A stretch of DNA of 64,000 nucleotides from Methylobacterium iners (GTDB lineage Bacteria > Pseudomonadota > Alphaproteobacteria > Rhizobiales > Beijerinckiaceae), in the NCBI RefSeq assembly GCF_022179305.1, contig NZ_BPQP01000033.1:94661-158660 (forward strand), read 5' to 3'. The stretch's first letter is position 1, and every line of letters begins with the position of its first letter. Both the position numbers and the translations under genes were made by a program. The notes under the pieces were generated by a model. That model was given only the letters and a program-made list of their open reading frames with translations. It did no database searches and had not been told where the DNA came from. This document shows, piece by piece, positions 1-11,126 of this stretch.

Positions 1-601
1 GCGTGCCCACCGCGAACACCTTCGAGCCGGGCTTGAGGATCGCCGCATCGGCCGGCTCGAAGGCCACGATCGGCGCTTGGCGCGGGACGACGATCGTCTT
101 CGAACCTTCCTTGCCGAACGTCACCGTCAAGGTCTTCTCGCCGCCCGCGTCCGCACTCCCCGCAACCGTCCCGTTGGTCATCGCGCTCTCCACCACTGGC
201 GGGCCCGCCTTGACGGTGCCGTTGGTCATCGCGCTCTCCACCGCGGTACCGCCGGCGAGCGTGTCCGGGATCGTGTCCCAGCCGTAATAGCCCTCGGCCG
301 TGCCGCGCATGGATTCGGGGAAGACGACCACTTCAAGGGCCGTCATCGGGTTCTCCCCCTTCGTCGCCGTTCCGATGAACGCGCCGTCCTTGACCGCGTC
401 GAGACTCGAAGGGACCACCGAGACGAGTCTGGTCCCGCCGATCGATACCGTCTCGGACTTTCCGTCCCTCGTCCGAATCGTCACGGATCCTGCGTCGACG
501 CTCTCGATCGTCCCGCGCAGGCGCTCGGGCCGCGGCGCGGCGTAAACCGTACCTACGAAGAGGACGAGACTCGCCAAAGCGAGCGGGACCGAGCGTGTCA
601 T
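1..601 (-). CDS. Secreted hypothetical protein, C-terminus cut by window edge
   Basis: Open from the ATG at 601 to the left edge (200 codons), so the C-terminus is missing. The first about 21 residues form a signal peptide (MTRSVPLALASLVLFVGTVYA), so the product is probably periplasmic. The next part (RGTIESVDAGSVTIRTRDGK) resembles the small beta-rich DUF5666-like domains that Methylobacterium annotations sometimes carry under the doubtful name metal ABC transporter permease. The stretch VESAMTNGTV occurs twice with a 16-residue period, from a 48-bp in-frame duplication. The gene lies downstream of acnA on the same strand with a 198-bp gap. I do not recognise a function; the protein call rests on the signal peptide and uninterrupted frame. 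Confidence 0.7.
   Translation of the reverse strand, partial: MTRSVPLALASLVLFVGTVYAAPRPERLRGTIESVDAGSVTIRTRDGKSETVSIGGTRLVSVVPSSLDAVKDGAFIGTATKGENPMTALEVVVFPESMRGTAEGYYGWDTIPDTLAGGTAVESAMTNGTVKAGPPVVESAMTNGTVAGSADAGGEKTLTVTFGKEGSKTIVVPRQAPIVAFEPADAAILKPGSKVFAVGT
171..242. repeat. In-frame 48-bp partial tandem duplication
   Basis: The same 24 bases occur at 171-194 and 219-242, 48 bp apart, inside the truncated secreted-protein gene. They encode the repeated peptide VESAMTNGTV. The second half of each 48-bp unit has diverged, which suggests an old duplication or selection on the repeated peptide. Confidence 0.75.
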
Positions 602-739
602 GGGTTTCTCCCTGTGCTGTCGCCGGGGAGAATGGAGCGGCGGCCCCGCGGAAACAGGCTTGTGCACAATGAAGTGATGCCTGCGCTCCGCCGAGCCGGC
701 TCAGCCAAGGGGGTCCGACCACGTCCAAACCGACGCTTC

Positions 740-770
740 CCCGAGGTGCTCGGCTGGGCCGCACCTCGGG
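740..770 (-). terminator. Hairpin downstream of acnA
   Basis: A perfect 10-bp inverted repeat (740-749 with 761-770, 11-nt loop) lies about 30 bp past the acnA stop codon. No U-tract follows on the minus strand, so it may be a 3'-end stabilising or Rho-associated hairpin rather than a classical intrinsic terminator. Confidence 0.4.
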
Positions 771-799
771 CTCGGGACCCCATCCAGTCGGGCCGACCG

Positions 800-3499
<2,700 letters not shown>

Positions 3500-3770
3500 G
3501 GGTTCGTCCTCGCGAGCGTTTGTCGAACACGCGCAGGCATAACCTGCGCCACGGATTCGTGTTCGGCTGGTAGCGCCTGATCGGTCGCACGCCGCTCCGG
3601 GGGTGCCCGGACAGGATGTTGCGCGAGGGGCGAATTGGACGCCCTGGAGTCGCGCGGCGCAGCCTGACCTGGGTATAGAACACTTCGAAACTGCCTGCTA
3701 GCTGGGCAGGGCTGGGGCGAGGTGTCATGCCCCTTGCGACAGGGACACAAGCTTTGGCTCGAGCGAACGC
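3500..3770. promoter_or_regulatory. Divergent promoter region acnA / ccmA
   Basis: This 271-bp gap separates the start codons of acnA (minus) and ccmA (plus), so both promoters should lie here. I could not pick out a convincing -35/-10 pair, and no gene is seen. Confidence 0.4.
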
Positions 3771-4412
3771 GTGCGGCTGACCGTCGACGACCTTGCCGCC
3801 CGCCGTTCCGGCCGCCGCATCTTCTCTCGGCTCTCCTTCGCCCTCGAGCCCGGCGAAGCCCTGATGGTGACGGGGCGGAACGGCGCCGGGAAATCCACCC
3901 TGCTCGCCCTCCTTGCCGGCCGGCTGAAGCCGGATGCCGGCACCATCGCAGTCACCGAGGTCGGCGAGGCGACGCTGCCCGAATGCCTCCACGTCGTCGG
4001 GCACCGCGACGGCCTCAAGAGCCCGCTCACGGCGGAAGAGAACCTCGCCTTCGCCCGCGACCTCCTCGGCGCGGCGCGCATGAGCCCGGGCGAGGCGCTG
4101 GCCGAGCTCGGCCTGGGCCATGCCCTCAAGCTCCCCGTCGCCTACCTCTCGGCCGGCCAGCGCCGCCGGGTGGCGCTGGCCCGCCTCCTCGTCTGCCGAC
4201 GGCCGCTCTGGCTCCTCGACGAACCGACGGCGGCGCTCGACACTGCGTCGCAGGCGGTGCTCGCCGGCCTGATGGCCCGCCACCGCGCGGAGGGCGGCCT
4301 GATCATCGCCGCCACCCATCAGAGCCTCGGCCTCGACGATGCGCGCGAGCTCCGCATCGGTGAGACCGCGTCCGCGCCCGAGGCTCCGGTCACCGCAGAG
4401 GCCTGGTGGTGA
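3771..4412 (+). CDS. ccmA: Heme exporter ATP-binding protein CcmA
   Basis: ATPase subunit of the CcmABCD complex, which releases holo-CcmE for cytochrome c maturation at the inner membrane. The 213-residue protein has Walker A (GRNGAGKST, about residues 37-45), the ABC signature LSAGQRRR and Walker B (LWLLDEP). The start is a GTG at 3771 giving MRLTVDDLAARRSG. Its stop overlaps the ccmB start, marking the first gene of a tight ccmABCDG operon. ccmE, ccmF and ccmH are not in this window. Confidence 0.95.
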   Translation: MRLTVDDLAARRSGRRIFSRLSFALEPGEALMVTGRNGAGKSTLLALLAGRLKPDAGTIAVTEVGEATLPECLHVVGHRDGLKSPLTAEENLAFARDLLGAARMSPGEALAELGLGHALKLPVAYLSAGQRRRVALARLLVCRRPLWLLDEPTAALDTASQAVLAGLMARHRAEGGLIIAATHQSLGLDDARELRIGETASAPEAPVTAEAWW

Positions 4413-5077
4413 CCCGCGCGCTCCTCGCCCTCCTCGTCCGGGACCTGACCCTCGCCGCCCGCGTCGGCGGCTCGGGCGCGCTCTCGCTCGTCTTCTTCCT
4501 GATGATCGTGGTGCTGGTCCCCTTCGCTCTTGGGCCGGACCTCAACCTCCTTTCGCGGATCGGGCCGGCGATCCTGTGGCTCGCGGCTGTGCTCGCGACG
4601 CTCATCGGCCTCGACCGGCTGTTCCAGGCCGACGAGGAGGACGGCTCCCTCGACCTGATGACGGGCGCTCCCGTCCCCCTCGAAGGGGTGGTGCTCGCCA
4701 AGGTCCTCGCGCATTGGCTCACGACCGGCCTGCCGCTTGCCCTGGTCTCCCCCCTGTTCGGCCTGCTGCTCGCCCTCGACGGCACCGCGATGCTCGCCAC
4801 GGCGCTCACCCTCCTCGTGGGCACGCCGGCGCTCACCTTCGTCGGCGCGGTCGGCGCCGCGCTCACGGCCTCGATCCGCCGCGGCGGCCTCATCCTCGCC
4901 GTGCTGGTGCTGCCCCTCATGATCCCGACGCTGATCTTCGGCGTCTCGGCGAGCGAGGCGGCCTCGAGCGGAACGGTGCCCTTCGCGACCCCGCTGATGA
5001 TCCTCGGCGCCTTGAGCCTGATCGCGGCCGTGATCGGCACCTTCGCGGCGGCGGCGGCCTTGCGGTGGTCGGAGTAG
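4406..5077 (+). CDS. ccmB: Heme exporter permease CcmB
   Basis: Integral membrane partner of CcmA in cytochrome c biogenesis. The 223-residue protein shows about six hydrophobic segments (for example LVFFLMIVVLVPFALG and ILAVLVLPLMIPTLIFGV) and matches the family length of about 220. Two tandem GTG codons (4406 and 4409) could serve as the start; both overlap the ccmA stop, implying translational coupling. ccmC follows after 71 bp. Confidence 0.94.
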   Translation: MVTRALLALLVRDLTLAARVGGSGALSLVFFLMIVVLVPFALGPDLNLLSRIGPAILWLAAVLATLIGLDRLFQADEEDGSLDLMTGAPVPLEGVVLAKVLAHWLTTGLPLALVSPLFGLLLALDGTAMLATALTLLVGTPALTFVGAVGAALTASIRRGGLILAVLVLPLMIPTLIFGVSASEAASSGTVPFATPLMILGALSLIAAVIGTFAAAAALRWSE

Positions 5078-5148
5078 TTGAGGACGCGATCCTGCGCGCA
5101 ACACCCGCATTGCTGCTGCACCGCACCCTGGGCTATTTCCGAAGAACC

Positions 5149-5931
5149 ATGTGGAACCGCATCGCCCATCCCGGCCACTTCATGCGCTGGACCGGCCCGC
5201 TGATGCCCTGGCTCGCCGGGCTCTCGGCGCTGCTGCTCGGCATCGGGCTGTACCTGACCTGGTTCGTGGTGCCGCCCGACTACCAGCAGGGCGAGACCGT
5301 GCGGATCATGTACATCCACGTTCCGGCGGCCTGGCTCGGGGTGTTCTTCTACGGATCGATGGCGTTCTCGGCTATCGGAACGCTGGTCTGGCGCCATCCG
5401 CTCGCCGACGTGGCGCAGCGCGCCGCGGCGCCGATCGGGGCGGCCTTCACCATCATCTGCCTCGTCACCGGCTCGCTCTGGGGCAAGCCGATGTGGGGCA
5501 CCTACTGGGTCTGGGATGCCCGCCTGACCTCGATGCTGGTGCTGTTCCTCATCTATTGCGGGATCATCGCCCTGTGGCGGACGATCGAGGACCCCAACCG
5601 GGCGGCCCGCGCCATCGCCATCCTCACCCTGGTCGGCGCCGTGAACCTGCCGATCATCAAGTTCTCGGTGAACTGGTGGTCGACCCTCCACCAGCCGGCC
5701 TCGATCCTGCGCATGGGCGGTTCCTCGATCGACCCGAGCATGCTCTACCCGCTGCTGCTGATGATCCTCGCCTTCACCCTGCTCGGGGTGACGCTGCATC
5801 TCTACGGGATGCGCACGGAGATCCTGCGCCGCCGCGTGCGGGCGCTGACGATCCGCGAGGCGGAGCGGCTCGATGCAAGACCGGCCTCCACCGGCTCCCT
5901 GCCGGTCGGCCAAGCCGTGCAGGGCTTCTGA
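5149..5931 (+). CDS. ccmC: Heme exporter protein CcmC
   Basis: Membrane heme handler that delivers heme to CcmE in the periplasm. The start is the ATG giving MWNRIAHPGHFMRW; the longer in-frame ORF upstream overlaps ccmB and is rejected. The tryptophan-rich heme-binding motif of the HHP superfamily is present (WGKPMWGTYWVWDARLTS), with six predicted membrane segments. At 260 residues it is slightly longer than the usual about 245, through a C-terminal tail. ccmD follows after 6 bp. Confidence 0.95.
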   Translation: MWNRIAHPGHFMRWTGPLMPWLAGLSALLLGIGLYLTWFVVPPDYQQGETVRIMYIHVPAAWLGVFFYGSMAFSAIGTLVWRHPLADVAQRAAAPIGAAFTIICLVTGSLWGKPMWGTYWVWDARLTSMLVLFLIYCGIIALWRTIEDPNRAARAIAILTLVGAVNLPIIKFSVNWWSTLHQPASILRMGGSSIDPSMLYPLLLMILAFTLLGVTLHLYGMRTEILRRRVRALTIREAERLDARPASTGSLPVGQAVQGF

Positions 5932-5937
5932 GCACCC

Positions 5938-6090
5938 ATGGATCTCGGACCTCACGCCGGCTTCATCGTCGCGGCCTACGCCTTCACCACCCTCGTGGTG
6001 GGCGGACTGATCCTGAACGCCCTGCGCGATCACCGGGCGCAGAAGCGGACTCTCGCCACCCTGCAGGGTGAGACCGGGGAGGGCCGGTGA
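5938..6090 (+). CDS. ccmD: Heme exporter accessory protein CcmD
   Basis: A 50-residue protein with one membrane segment near residues 8-28 (FIVAAYAFTTLVVGGLILNA), followed by a basic cytoplasmic tail (LRDHRAQKR), as expected for CcmD, which stabilises CcmC-CcmE and is needed for holo-CcmE release. It lies between ccmC and ccmG, where ccmD is normally found, and its TGA overlaps the ccmG GTG. Its small size and weak conservation make it easy to miss; position and topology support the call. Confidence 0.88.
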   Translation: MDLGPHAGFIVAAYAFTTLVVGGLILNALRDHRAQKRTLATLQGETGEGR

Positions 6091-6692
6091 CGAACCCTGC
6101 TCAGGGATCGACGCCCGAGCCTGCCCGCCGCTCGCTCCTCGTCGTCCTTCCGCTCGTGGCCTTCGCGGTCCTCGCCGCGATCTTCTTCGTGCGCCTGCGC
6201 TCCGGGGTCGATCCCGCCGCCGTGCCCTCGGCCCTGATCGGGAAGCCGGCGCCGGCGTTCAGCCTCGAACCGCTGCCCGGGATCGAGCGGGAGGGAAAGC
6301 CCGTGCCCGGCCTCTCCAGCGCCGATCTCAAGGGACGGGTCACGGTGATCAACTTCTGGGCGTCGTGGTGCGCGCCCTGCCAGATCGAGCACCCGCTCCT
6401 GACGCGGCTGGCCCGGGAACCCGGCCTGACCCTCGTCGGCATCGACTACAAGGACGCGCCCGAGAACGGGCGCCGCTTCCTGACCCGCAACGGGGTGCCC
6501 TTCGCGGCGCTCGGCGTCGATCAGACGGGGCGCACGGGCATCGATTTCGGCGTCTACGGCGTGCCCGAGACCTTCATCATCGGGCCCGACGGGATCATCC
6601 GCGACAAGCTCGTCGGCATCCTGACGAACGAGAACTACGGCCAGGTGCTCGACAAGATCCGCGCCGCCGGAGGGGTGGCCGCGAAGCCCTGA
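6087..6692 (+). CDS. ccmG: Thiol:disulfide interchange protein CcmG/DsbE
   Basis: Membrane-anchored periplasmic thioredoxin that keeps the apocytochrome c CXXCH cysteines reduced for heme ligation. The 201-residue protein has an N-terminal anchor (residues about 16-36) and a thioredoxin fold with the active site WASWCAPC (C95 and C98). The conserved cis-Pro region appears as GVPETFIIGPDG. The GTG start overlaps the ccmD stop. It is the last gene of the operon, and the next gene converges 3 bp downstream. Confidence 0.95.
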   Translation: MTNPAQGSTPEPARRSLLVVLPLVAFAVLAAIFFVRLRSGVDPAAVPSALIGKPAPAFSLEPLPGIEREGKPVPGLSSADLKGRVTVINFWASWCAPCQIEHPLLTRLAREPGLTLVGIDYKDAPENGRRFLTRNGVPFAALGVDQTGRTGIDFGVYGVPETFIIGPDGIIRDKLVGILTNENYGQVLDKIRAAGGVAAKP

Positions 6693-6695
6693 CCG

Positions 6696-7310
6696 TCAGG
6701 CCCCTGGCGCGTCCTTGCGCTCGTAGCGCATCAGCAGCGGCGTCTGCGACAGGGCGAAGATCACGGTGATCGGCATGATGCCGAACACCTTGAAATTGAC
6801 CCAGAAATCCTCCGTCTGCGTGCGCCAGACCACCTCGTTCACCACGGCGAGGAACAGGAAGAACAGCGCCCAGCGCAGGGTGAGCTTGCGCCAGCCCTCG
6901 TCGGTGAGCGCGAACATGCTGTCGAGGACGACGGACAGGAGCGGCTTGCCGAAGGCGAGACCGCCGAGCAGCACGAGGCCGAACAGCGTGTTCACGATCG
7001 TCGGCTTCATCATGATGAAGGTCTTGTCCTGCAGCGCGAGCGTCAGGCCGCCGAAGACGACGACCACCACCCCGGAGACGAGCGGCATGACGGGAAGCCG
7101 GCGCACCAACCCGTAATGGATGGCGAGCGCGATCACCGTCGCGACCACGAACACGCCCGTCGCCACGAAGAGCTTCTGCTCGGCCGCCACGCCGAAGCGC
7201 TCGGAATAGGCGTTGGCGAGGAAGAACAGCACCAGCGGCCCGAGCTCAAGGACGAGCTTGGGCAGGGGTGCGAGGTGGCGGTGCGGGGGAACGGTTTCGA
7301 TCTGCATCAT
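6696..7310 (-). CDS. yciB: Septation protein A / inner membrane protein YciB
   Basis: Polytopic inner-membrane protein of the YciB/IspZ family, linked to cell envelope synthesis and division. The 204-residue product starts at the first of two ATGs ([18 protein letters not shown]) and has about six hydrophobic segments. The family hallmarks [16 protein letters not shown] near the N-terminus, a DE-W-KLTLRW block ([18 protein letters not shown]) and [14 protein letters not shown] are clear. Its stop is 3 bp from the convergent ccmG stop. It follows ftsY on the same strand after 189 bp, an association common in Rhizobiales. Confidence 0.93.
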   Translation of the reverse strand: MMQIETVPPHRHLAPLPKLVLELGPLVLFFLANAYSERFGVAAEQKLFVATGVFVVATVIALAIHYGLVRRLPVMPLVSGVVVVVFGGLTLALQDKTFIMMKPTIVNTLFGLVLLGGLAFGKPLLSVVLDSMFALTDEGWRKLTLRWALFFLFLAVVNEVVWRTQTEDFWVNFKVFGIMPITVIFALSQTPLLMRYERKDAPGA

Positions 7311-7499
7311 GGGAACTCGCTTCGCCTCGCGCGATGCGGCCGACCGGAGCGGTCGGATGGCAGCGACGTCATGGCCCGAAGGCCCGTCTCGGAACAAGGT
7401 CGGCCCTCCTGGCCTTCCGCCGCGTCGCGATCATATCAGCCAACTTCGGGCCCAAGGAAGCCGGTGCGATCCGGGCGACGAGGTCGCAGGCCCAGCCAT

Positions 7500-8870
7500 T
7501 TAATCGGCATCGAGCCCCGCGATGGCACGGGCGAAGTCGCGGGCCGTGAAGGGCTCCAGATCCTCGATCCCCTCGCCCACGCCGATGAAGTGGACCGGCA
7601 GGCCGAACTTGGCGGCCAGCGCCACCAGGATGCCGCCCCGCGCGGTGCCGTCGAGCTTCGTCATGACGAGGCCGGTGACGTCGGCCGCCTTCGAGAAGAG
7701 CTCGACCTGGCTGATCGCGTTCTGGCCCACGGTGGCGTCGAGGACGAGCAGGACGGCGTGGGGCGCCTCGGGGTCGACCTTGCGCATGACGCGGATGATC
7801 TTTTCGAGCTCGGCCATGAGGCCGGTCTTGTTCTGAAGCCGCCCGGCGGTGTCGATCAGGAGCACGTCGCTGCCCTTCGCCTTGGCGGCCTCAAGCGCGT
7901 CGAAGGCGAGCCCCGCTGCGTCCGACCCTTGCGGGCGGGCGATCACAGGCGTGTCGGTGCGCTCGCCCCAGACCTTGAGCTGCTCGATCGCCGCCGCTCG
8001 GAAGGTGTCGCCGGCCGCCAGCATGACGCTGCGCCCTTCCGCCTTGAGCTTCAGGGCGAGCTTGCCGATCGTCGTGGTCTTGCCGGCGCCGTTGACCCCG
8101 ACGGTGAGGATCACGAAGGGCCTTTTCGCCGCGTCGATCGTCAGCGGCACGGCGACGGGTGCGAGCGCCCGCTCCACTTCCGCCGCCAGGATGGCCCGGA
8201 CCTCGTCGGGCGAGATGCCCTTCTCGTAGCGGCCGTGGCCCACCGCCTCGGAGATCCGCGTCGCCGTCTCGATCCCGAAATCGGCCTGGATCAGCGCGTC
8301 CTCCAGGTCCTCCAGCGTCGTCGCATCGAGCTTGCGCTTGGTGAACAACCCCGTGACCCGCTCGGTCAGGGCGGAGGAGGTTCGCTTCATCCCGCCGGTG
8401 AGGCGGCTCCACCAGCCGCGCTGCCCCGGCGCCTTGGCGGCGTCGCTGGCGAGCGCGGCCGCCGCATCGATGGGCTGGATGTCGGGGTCGGGCCGGGCGG
8501 GCGGGGTCTCGACGGGCGCGAGTTCGGGGGCGAAGGCCTGGGTCGTCGTGTGGGCGGGCTCGGCGCCGCGCTCCGGGGGATCGCCGGCCGTGCCGGCCGG
8601 CGGCAGCTCGGTCTGACCCTCGATGGGCTGAAGATCCGCGCCCTCGAGCTCGTCGGGAACCTGGTTCCGGTCCGGTGCCTCGGCCGCGCCTTCGGTCGAC
8701 GGCGCCGGCACGTGAGCGACGTCGTCGGCGGCGGTCGCGAAGTCCGGCTTTCCCTCGGAGGGCGAGGCCGGCGCGACGGGCGGCACCGCCTCGGGCTCGG
8801 ATTTCGGGGCGGCCTCGCCCTTTCGTCCGAACAGGCGGCCGAACCAGCCCGGCTTGTCGTCGTCGCTCAT
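7500..8870 (-). CDS. ftsY: Signal recognition particle receptor FtsY
   Basis: GTPase that docks SRP-ribosome complexes at the membrane for co-translational insertion. The 456-residue protein begins at MSDDDKPGWFGRLFGRKG, has an acidic, proline-rich A region to about residue 150, then the N and G domains. G-domain motifs visible: GVNGAGKTTTIGK near residue 258, the DTAGR box (LLIDTAGRLQNK) and TKLDGTARGG. A longer in-frame ATG ten residues upstream was not used because it runs toward the palindromic repeat at 8914. Confidence 0.97.
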   Translation of the reverse strand: MSDDDKPGWFGRLFGRKGEAAPKSEPEAVPPVAPASPSEGKPDFATAADDVAHVPAPSTEGAAEAPDRNQVPDELEGADLQPIEGQTELPPAGTAGDPPERGAEPAHTTTQAFAPELAPVETPPARPDPDIQPIDAAAALASDAAKAPGQRGWWSRLTGGMKRTSSALTERVTGLFTKRKLDATTLEDLEDALIQADFGIETATRISEAVGHGRYEKGISPDEVRAILAAEVERALAPVAVPLTIDAAKRPFVILTVGVNGAGKTTTIGKLALKLKAEGRSVMLAAGDTFRAAAIEQLKVWGERTDTPVIARPQGSDAAGLAFDALEAAKAKGSDVLLIDTAGRLQNKTGLMAELEKIIRVMRKVDPEAPHAVLLVLDATVGQNAISQVELFSKAADVTGLVMTKLDGTARGGILVALAAKFGLPVHFIGVGEGIEDLEPFTARDFARAIAGLDAD

Positions 8871-8913
8871 GCGGCACTCGCTCCCGGACGCTGCGCTCAA
8901 TCTCTTCGCGGCC

Positions 8914-8962
8914 GCACGATGTGTCCGGAAAACCGGTTTCCCGTTTTCCGCATCATGCTCTA
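8914..8962. repeat. Dispersed palindromic repeat between ftsY and the pseudouridine synthase gene
   Basis: A 49-bp imperfect palindrome with a core of TCCGGAAAACCGG and flanking gcacgat / gcatcatgc-like arms. It resembles a short intergenic palindrome found many times in Methylobacterium, Bradyrhizobium and rhizobial genomes (family recognition from memory, not a search). It fills about half of the 104-bp gap between two divergent start codons, so it lies within the promoter space of both genes. Confidence 0.6.
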
Positions 8963-8974
8963 ACCCCGGCGACC

Positions 8975-9682
8975 ATGCCGTCGGACGTCACTCCCACAGA
9001 CATAGGCGCGCGCCTGCTCTACCGCGATGCCCTCGTGCTCGTCATCGACAAGCCGGCGGGGCTTCCCGTGCATCCGGGCCCGAAGGGCGGCGAGACCCTG
9101 ACCGACCATCTCGATGCCCTGCGCTTCGGGCTGCCTCGTCGCCCCGAGGCGGCCCACCGCCTCGATCGCGACACCTCGGGCTGCCTCGCGCTCGGCCGCC
9201 ACGCCAAGGCGCTCGCCCGCCTGAACCGCCTCTTCGCCACCGGGGCGGCGAGGAAGGCCTACTGGGCCCTCGTCGAGGGCGGCCCGGAGGCGGAGACCGG
9301 CAGCATCGACCTTCCCCTCGCGCGCCGTTCGGACGACCCACGAAGCTGGTGGATGAAGGCCGACCCCGCCGGCGACCCGGCGCTGACGCATTGGAGGGTG
9401 CTCGGCCGCACGCCCAACCGGGGGCGGACCTGGCTCGGCCTGGAGCCCGTCACCGGACGCACCCACCAGCTTCGCGTTCATTGCGCGGCCATGGGCTGGC
9501 CGATCCTCGGCGACCCGATCTACGGCAGCGCCCGGCGCGGATCGGAGCCGAGCCTGCACCTGCACGCCCGCAGCCTGAGTCTGCCGCTCTACCCGAAGAA
9601 GCCGGCGATCACTGCCGAGGCGCCGGTGCCAGCCCATCTCCACCAAGCTCTCGAAGCCTGCGGCTGGACGCTTGAAAGGTGA
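8975..9682 (+). CDS. RluA-family RNA pseudouridine synthase
   Basis: Isomerises specific uridines in rRNA or tRNA. The 235-residue protein carries the RluA catalytic motif HRLDRDTSG (Asp is the nucleophile), preceded by VIDKPAGLPVHPGPKGG and followed by GRTHQLRVHCAAMGWPILGDPIYG, the C-terminal family block. There is no S4 domain, so it belongs to the short RluA/TruC-like group. The ATG at 8975 follows the palindromic repeat; the longer in-frame ORF upstream overlaps ftsY. Substrate position cannot be read from the sequence. Confidence 0.92.
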   Translation: MPSDVTPTDIGARLLYRDALVLVIDKPAGLPVHPGPKGGETLTDHLDALRFGLPRRPEAAHRLDRDTSGCLALGRHAKALARLNRLFATGAARKAYWALVEGGPEAETGSIDLPLARRSDDPRSWWMKADPAGDPALTHWRVLGRTPNRGRTWLGLEPVTGRTHQLRVHCAAMGWPILGDPIYGSARRGSEPSLHLHARSLSLPLYPKKPAITAEAPVPAHLHQALEACGWTLER

Positions 9683-9719
9683 CGCTTCCTGCGGTTCCGA
9701 CCGGTTTCAACGGTCGTGC

Positions 9720-9911
9720 GCATCCCCTCGCCCTGCTCGCGGGGAGAGGGCTTTGCCGACCTTGTCGTCGGCAAAGCGAGGCGGCAGCCGAGGGTGAGGG
9801 GGCGTTTCTGAAAGTGCCACACGCGGAGGGACCCCCTCACCCTCGCTCCGCTCGTCGCATGGACGACGAGGTCCATGCGACCCTCTCTCCGCCGGGCGGG
9901 GAGAGGGCGAC
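9720..9911. repeat. Pair of facing GC-rich REP-like units
   Basis: Two related elements, 9720-9806 and 9831-9911, contain the same blocks in opposite order: gcggggagaggg...gagggtgagggg, then ccccctcaccctc...ggcggggagagggc. Each also has an internal hairpin: tttgccgac-cttg-gtcggcaaa-like at 9752-9776 and tcgcatggac-gacgag-gtccatgcga near 9854-9879. They lie between the convergent 3' ends of the pseudouridine synthase and fdsD genes, a typical place for REP/BIME-like repeats that stabilise or terminate mRNAs. Confidence 0.65.
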
Positions 9912-9945
9912 GCGCACCGAACGGGGGCGACAAACGGAAGCGTTA

Positions 9946-10236
9946 TCAGCCGGCGTCGCTCGCACCCGCCCCGAGCAAGTGCGGATCGCGGGCGGCCGCG
10001 CGGATCGGGCTCTCGGCCTGCGGCTGTCCGCGGAACGCCTGCATGACCAGCGGATCGAGCCCGCTGCCCGCCGTCGGACCGTAGGCGACCAGCGCGTGGC
10101 GCATCTTCGGCGTCCAGAACGCCACGATGTGCTTGTGGATGCCGGCCACCGCCTCGTCCTCCGGGTAGGAGCGGAAGAACGTCGCGATCTGGTTCGCCAT
10201 GCGGACGAGCTTGTCGTTGCTGGATGTGGCGCTCAT
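9946..10236 (-). CDS. fdsD: NAD-dependent formate dehydrogenase delta subunit FdsD
   Basis: Small subunit found with cytoplasmic Mo/W formate dehydrogenases, thought to assist assembly or cofactor insertion. The 96-residue product starts at MSATSSNDKLVRMANQIATFFRSYP and has the family block VAGIHKHIVAFWTPKMRHAL. A C-terminal extension rich in Ala and Arg makes it slightly longer than usual. Its ATG overlaps the fdhD TGA (ATGA), making it the last gene of the fds operon. Confidence 0.92.
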   Translation of the reverse strand: MSATSSNDKLVRMANQIATFFRSYPEDEAVAGIHKHIVAFWTPKMRHALVAYGPTAGSGLDPLVMQAFRGQPQAESPIRAAARDPHLLGAGASDAG

Positions 10237-11126
10237 CGGTCGGTGCTCTGAGGGCTGGCGTGAGACTGCGCTTCCGCGGTCAGGATCAGGCGCTCGCCGC
10301 CCGTGAAGACCGTCAGGGTGTCGGACCGGGCGATCGCGCACAGCGTCATGGCGTGCAAGGCCGCCCGGTCGATGGCCAGCGAGGTCGGCGCCGAGATCGC
10401 GACGAGCACCGCCGCCCCGAACGAGGCGGCCTTCTCCACCATCTCGAACGAGCACCGGCTCGTGATGACGAGGAAGCCCTGACTCGGATCGATCCTGGCG
10501 CGCAGGAGCGCGCCGATCAGCTTGTCGAGGGCGTTGTGGCGGCCGACATCCTCGCGCACGGCGACGAGCGACCCGTCGAGATCGGCCCAGGCCGCGGCAT
10601 GGACCGCGCGGGTCTCCTGGTTCAGCACCTGGGCGTCACTGAGCGCCGTCAGCGCCGTCCGGATCGCGGCGAGCGAGACCTGCTGCCCGACATCGGTGCG
10701 GGGCTCGGCCTTGGGCAGGGCCGCGAGATCGTCGATGCCGCAGACGCCGCAGCCGGTGCGACCGCTGATGGCGCGCTTGCGGGCGAGGTGCTCGCGCAGG
10801 CGCCCGGGAACGAGGTCGACGAGGAGCCGCAGGCCGCCGTCACCTTCCTCGACGGCCGCACCGCGGATCTCGTCGGCCGAGGCGACGATTCCCTCGGTCA
10901 GGCTGAAGCCGTAGGCGAAATCGACGAGGTCGGCGGGCGTCGTCATCATCACGGCGTAGGGCACGCTGCCGTAGACGAGGTTGACCGGCATCTCGACGGC
11001 GAGGGGACGCTCCCCCTCCCGAGGGTTCGGATCGTCATAGGCAATGACGGAGGTCGGAACGCGCCGGGCCGTCTCGGCCGGCGCGCTCTCGGGTCGTTCG
11101 GGTCCGGGCAGGCTACTCGGCTGCAT
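10233..11126 (-). CDS. fdhD: Formate dehydrogenase sulfurtransferase FdhD
   Basis: Transfers sulfur to the molybdenum cofactor so that formate dehydrogenase becomes active. The 297-residue protein carries the cysteine loop GCGVCG (C126 and C129) that accepts sulfur, within RTGCGVCGIDDL. It overlaps the fdsA stop by 14 bp and the fdsD start by 4 bp, so it is translationally coupled within the operon. This tight linkage matches a dedicated role in maturing the FdsA encoded next to it. Confidence 0.96.
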   Translation of the reverse strand: MQPSSLPGPERPESAPAETARRVPTSVIAYDDPNPREGERPLAVEMPVNLVYGSVPYAVMMTTPADLVDFAYGFSLTEGIVASADEIRGAAVEEGDGGLRLLVDLVPGRLREHLARKRAISGRTGCGVCGIDDLAALPKAEPRTDVGQQVSLAAIRTALTALSDAQVLNQETRAVHAAAWADLDGSLVAVREDVGRHNALDKLIGALLRARIDPSQGFLVITSRCSFEMVEKAASFGAAVLVAISAPTSLAIDRAALHAMTLCAIARSDTLTVFTGGERLILTAEAQSHASPQSTDR

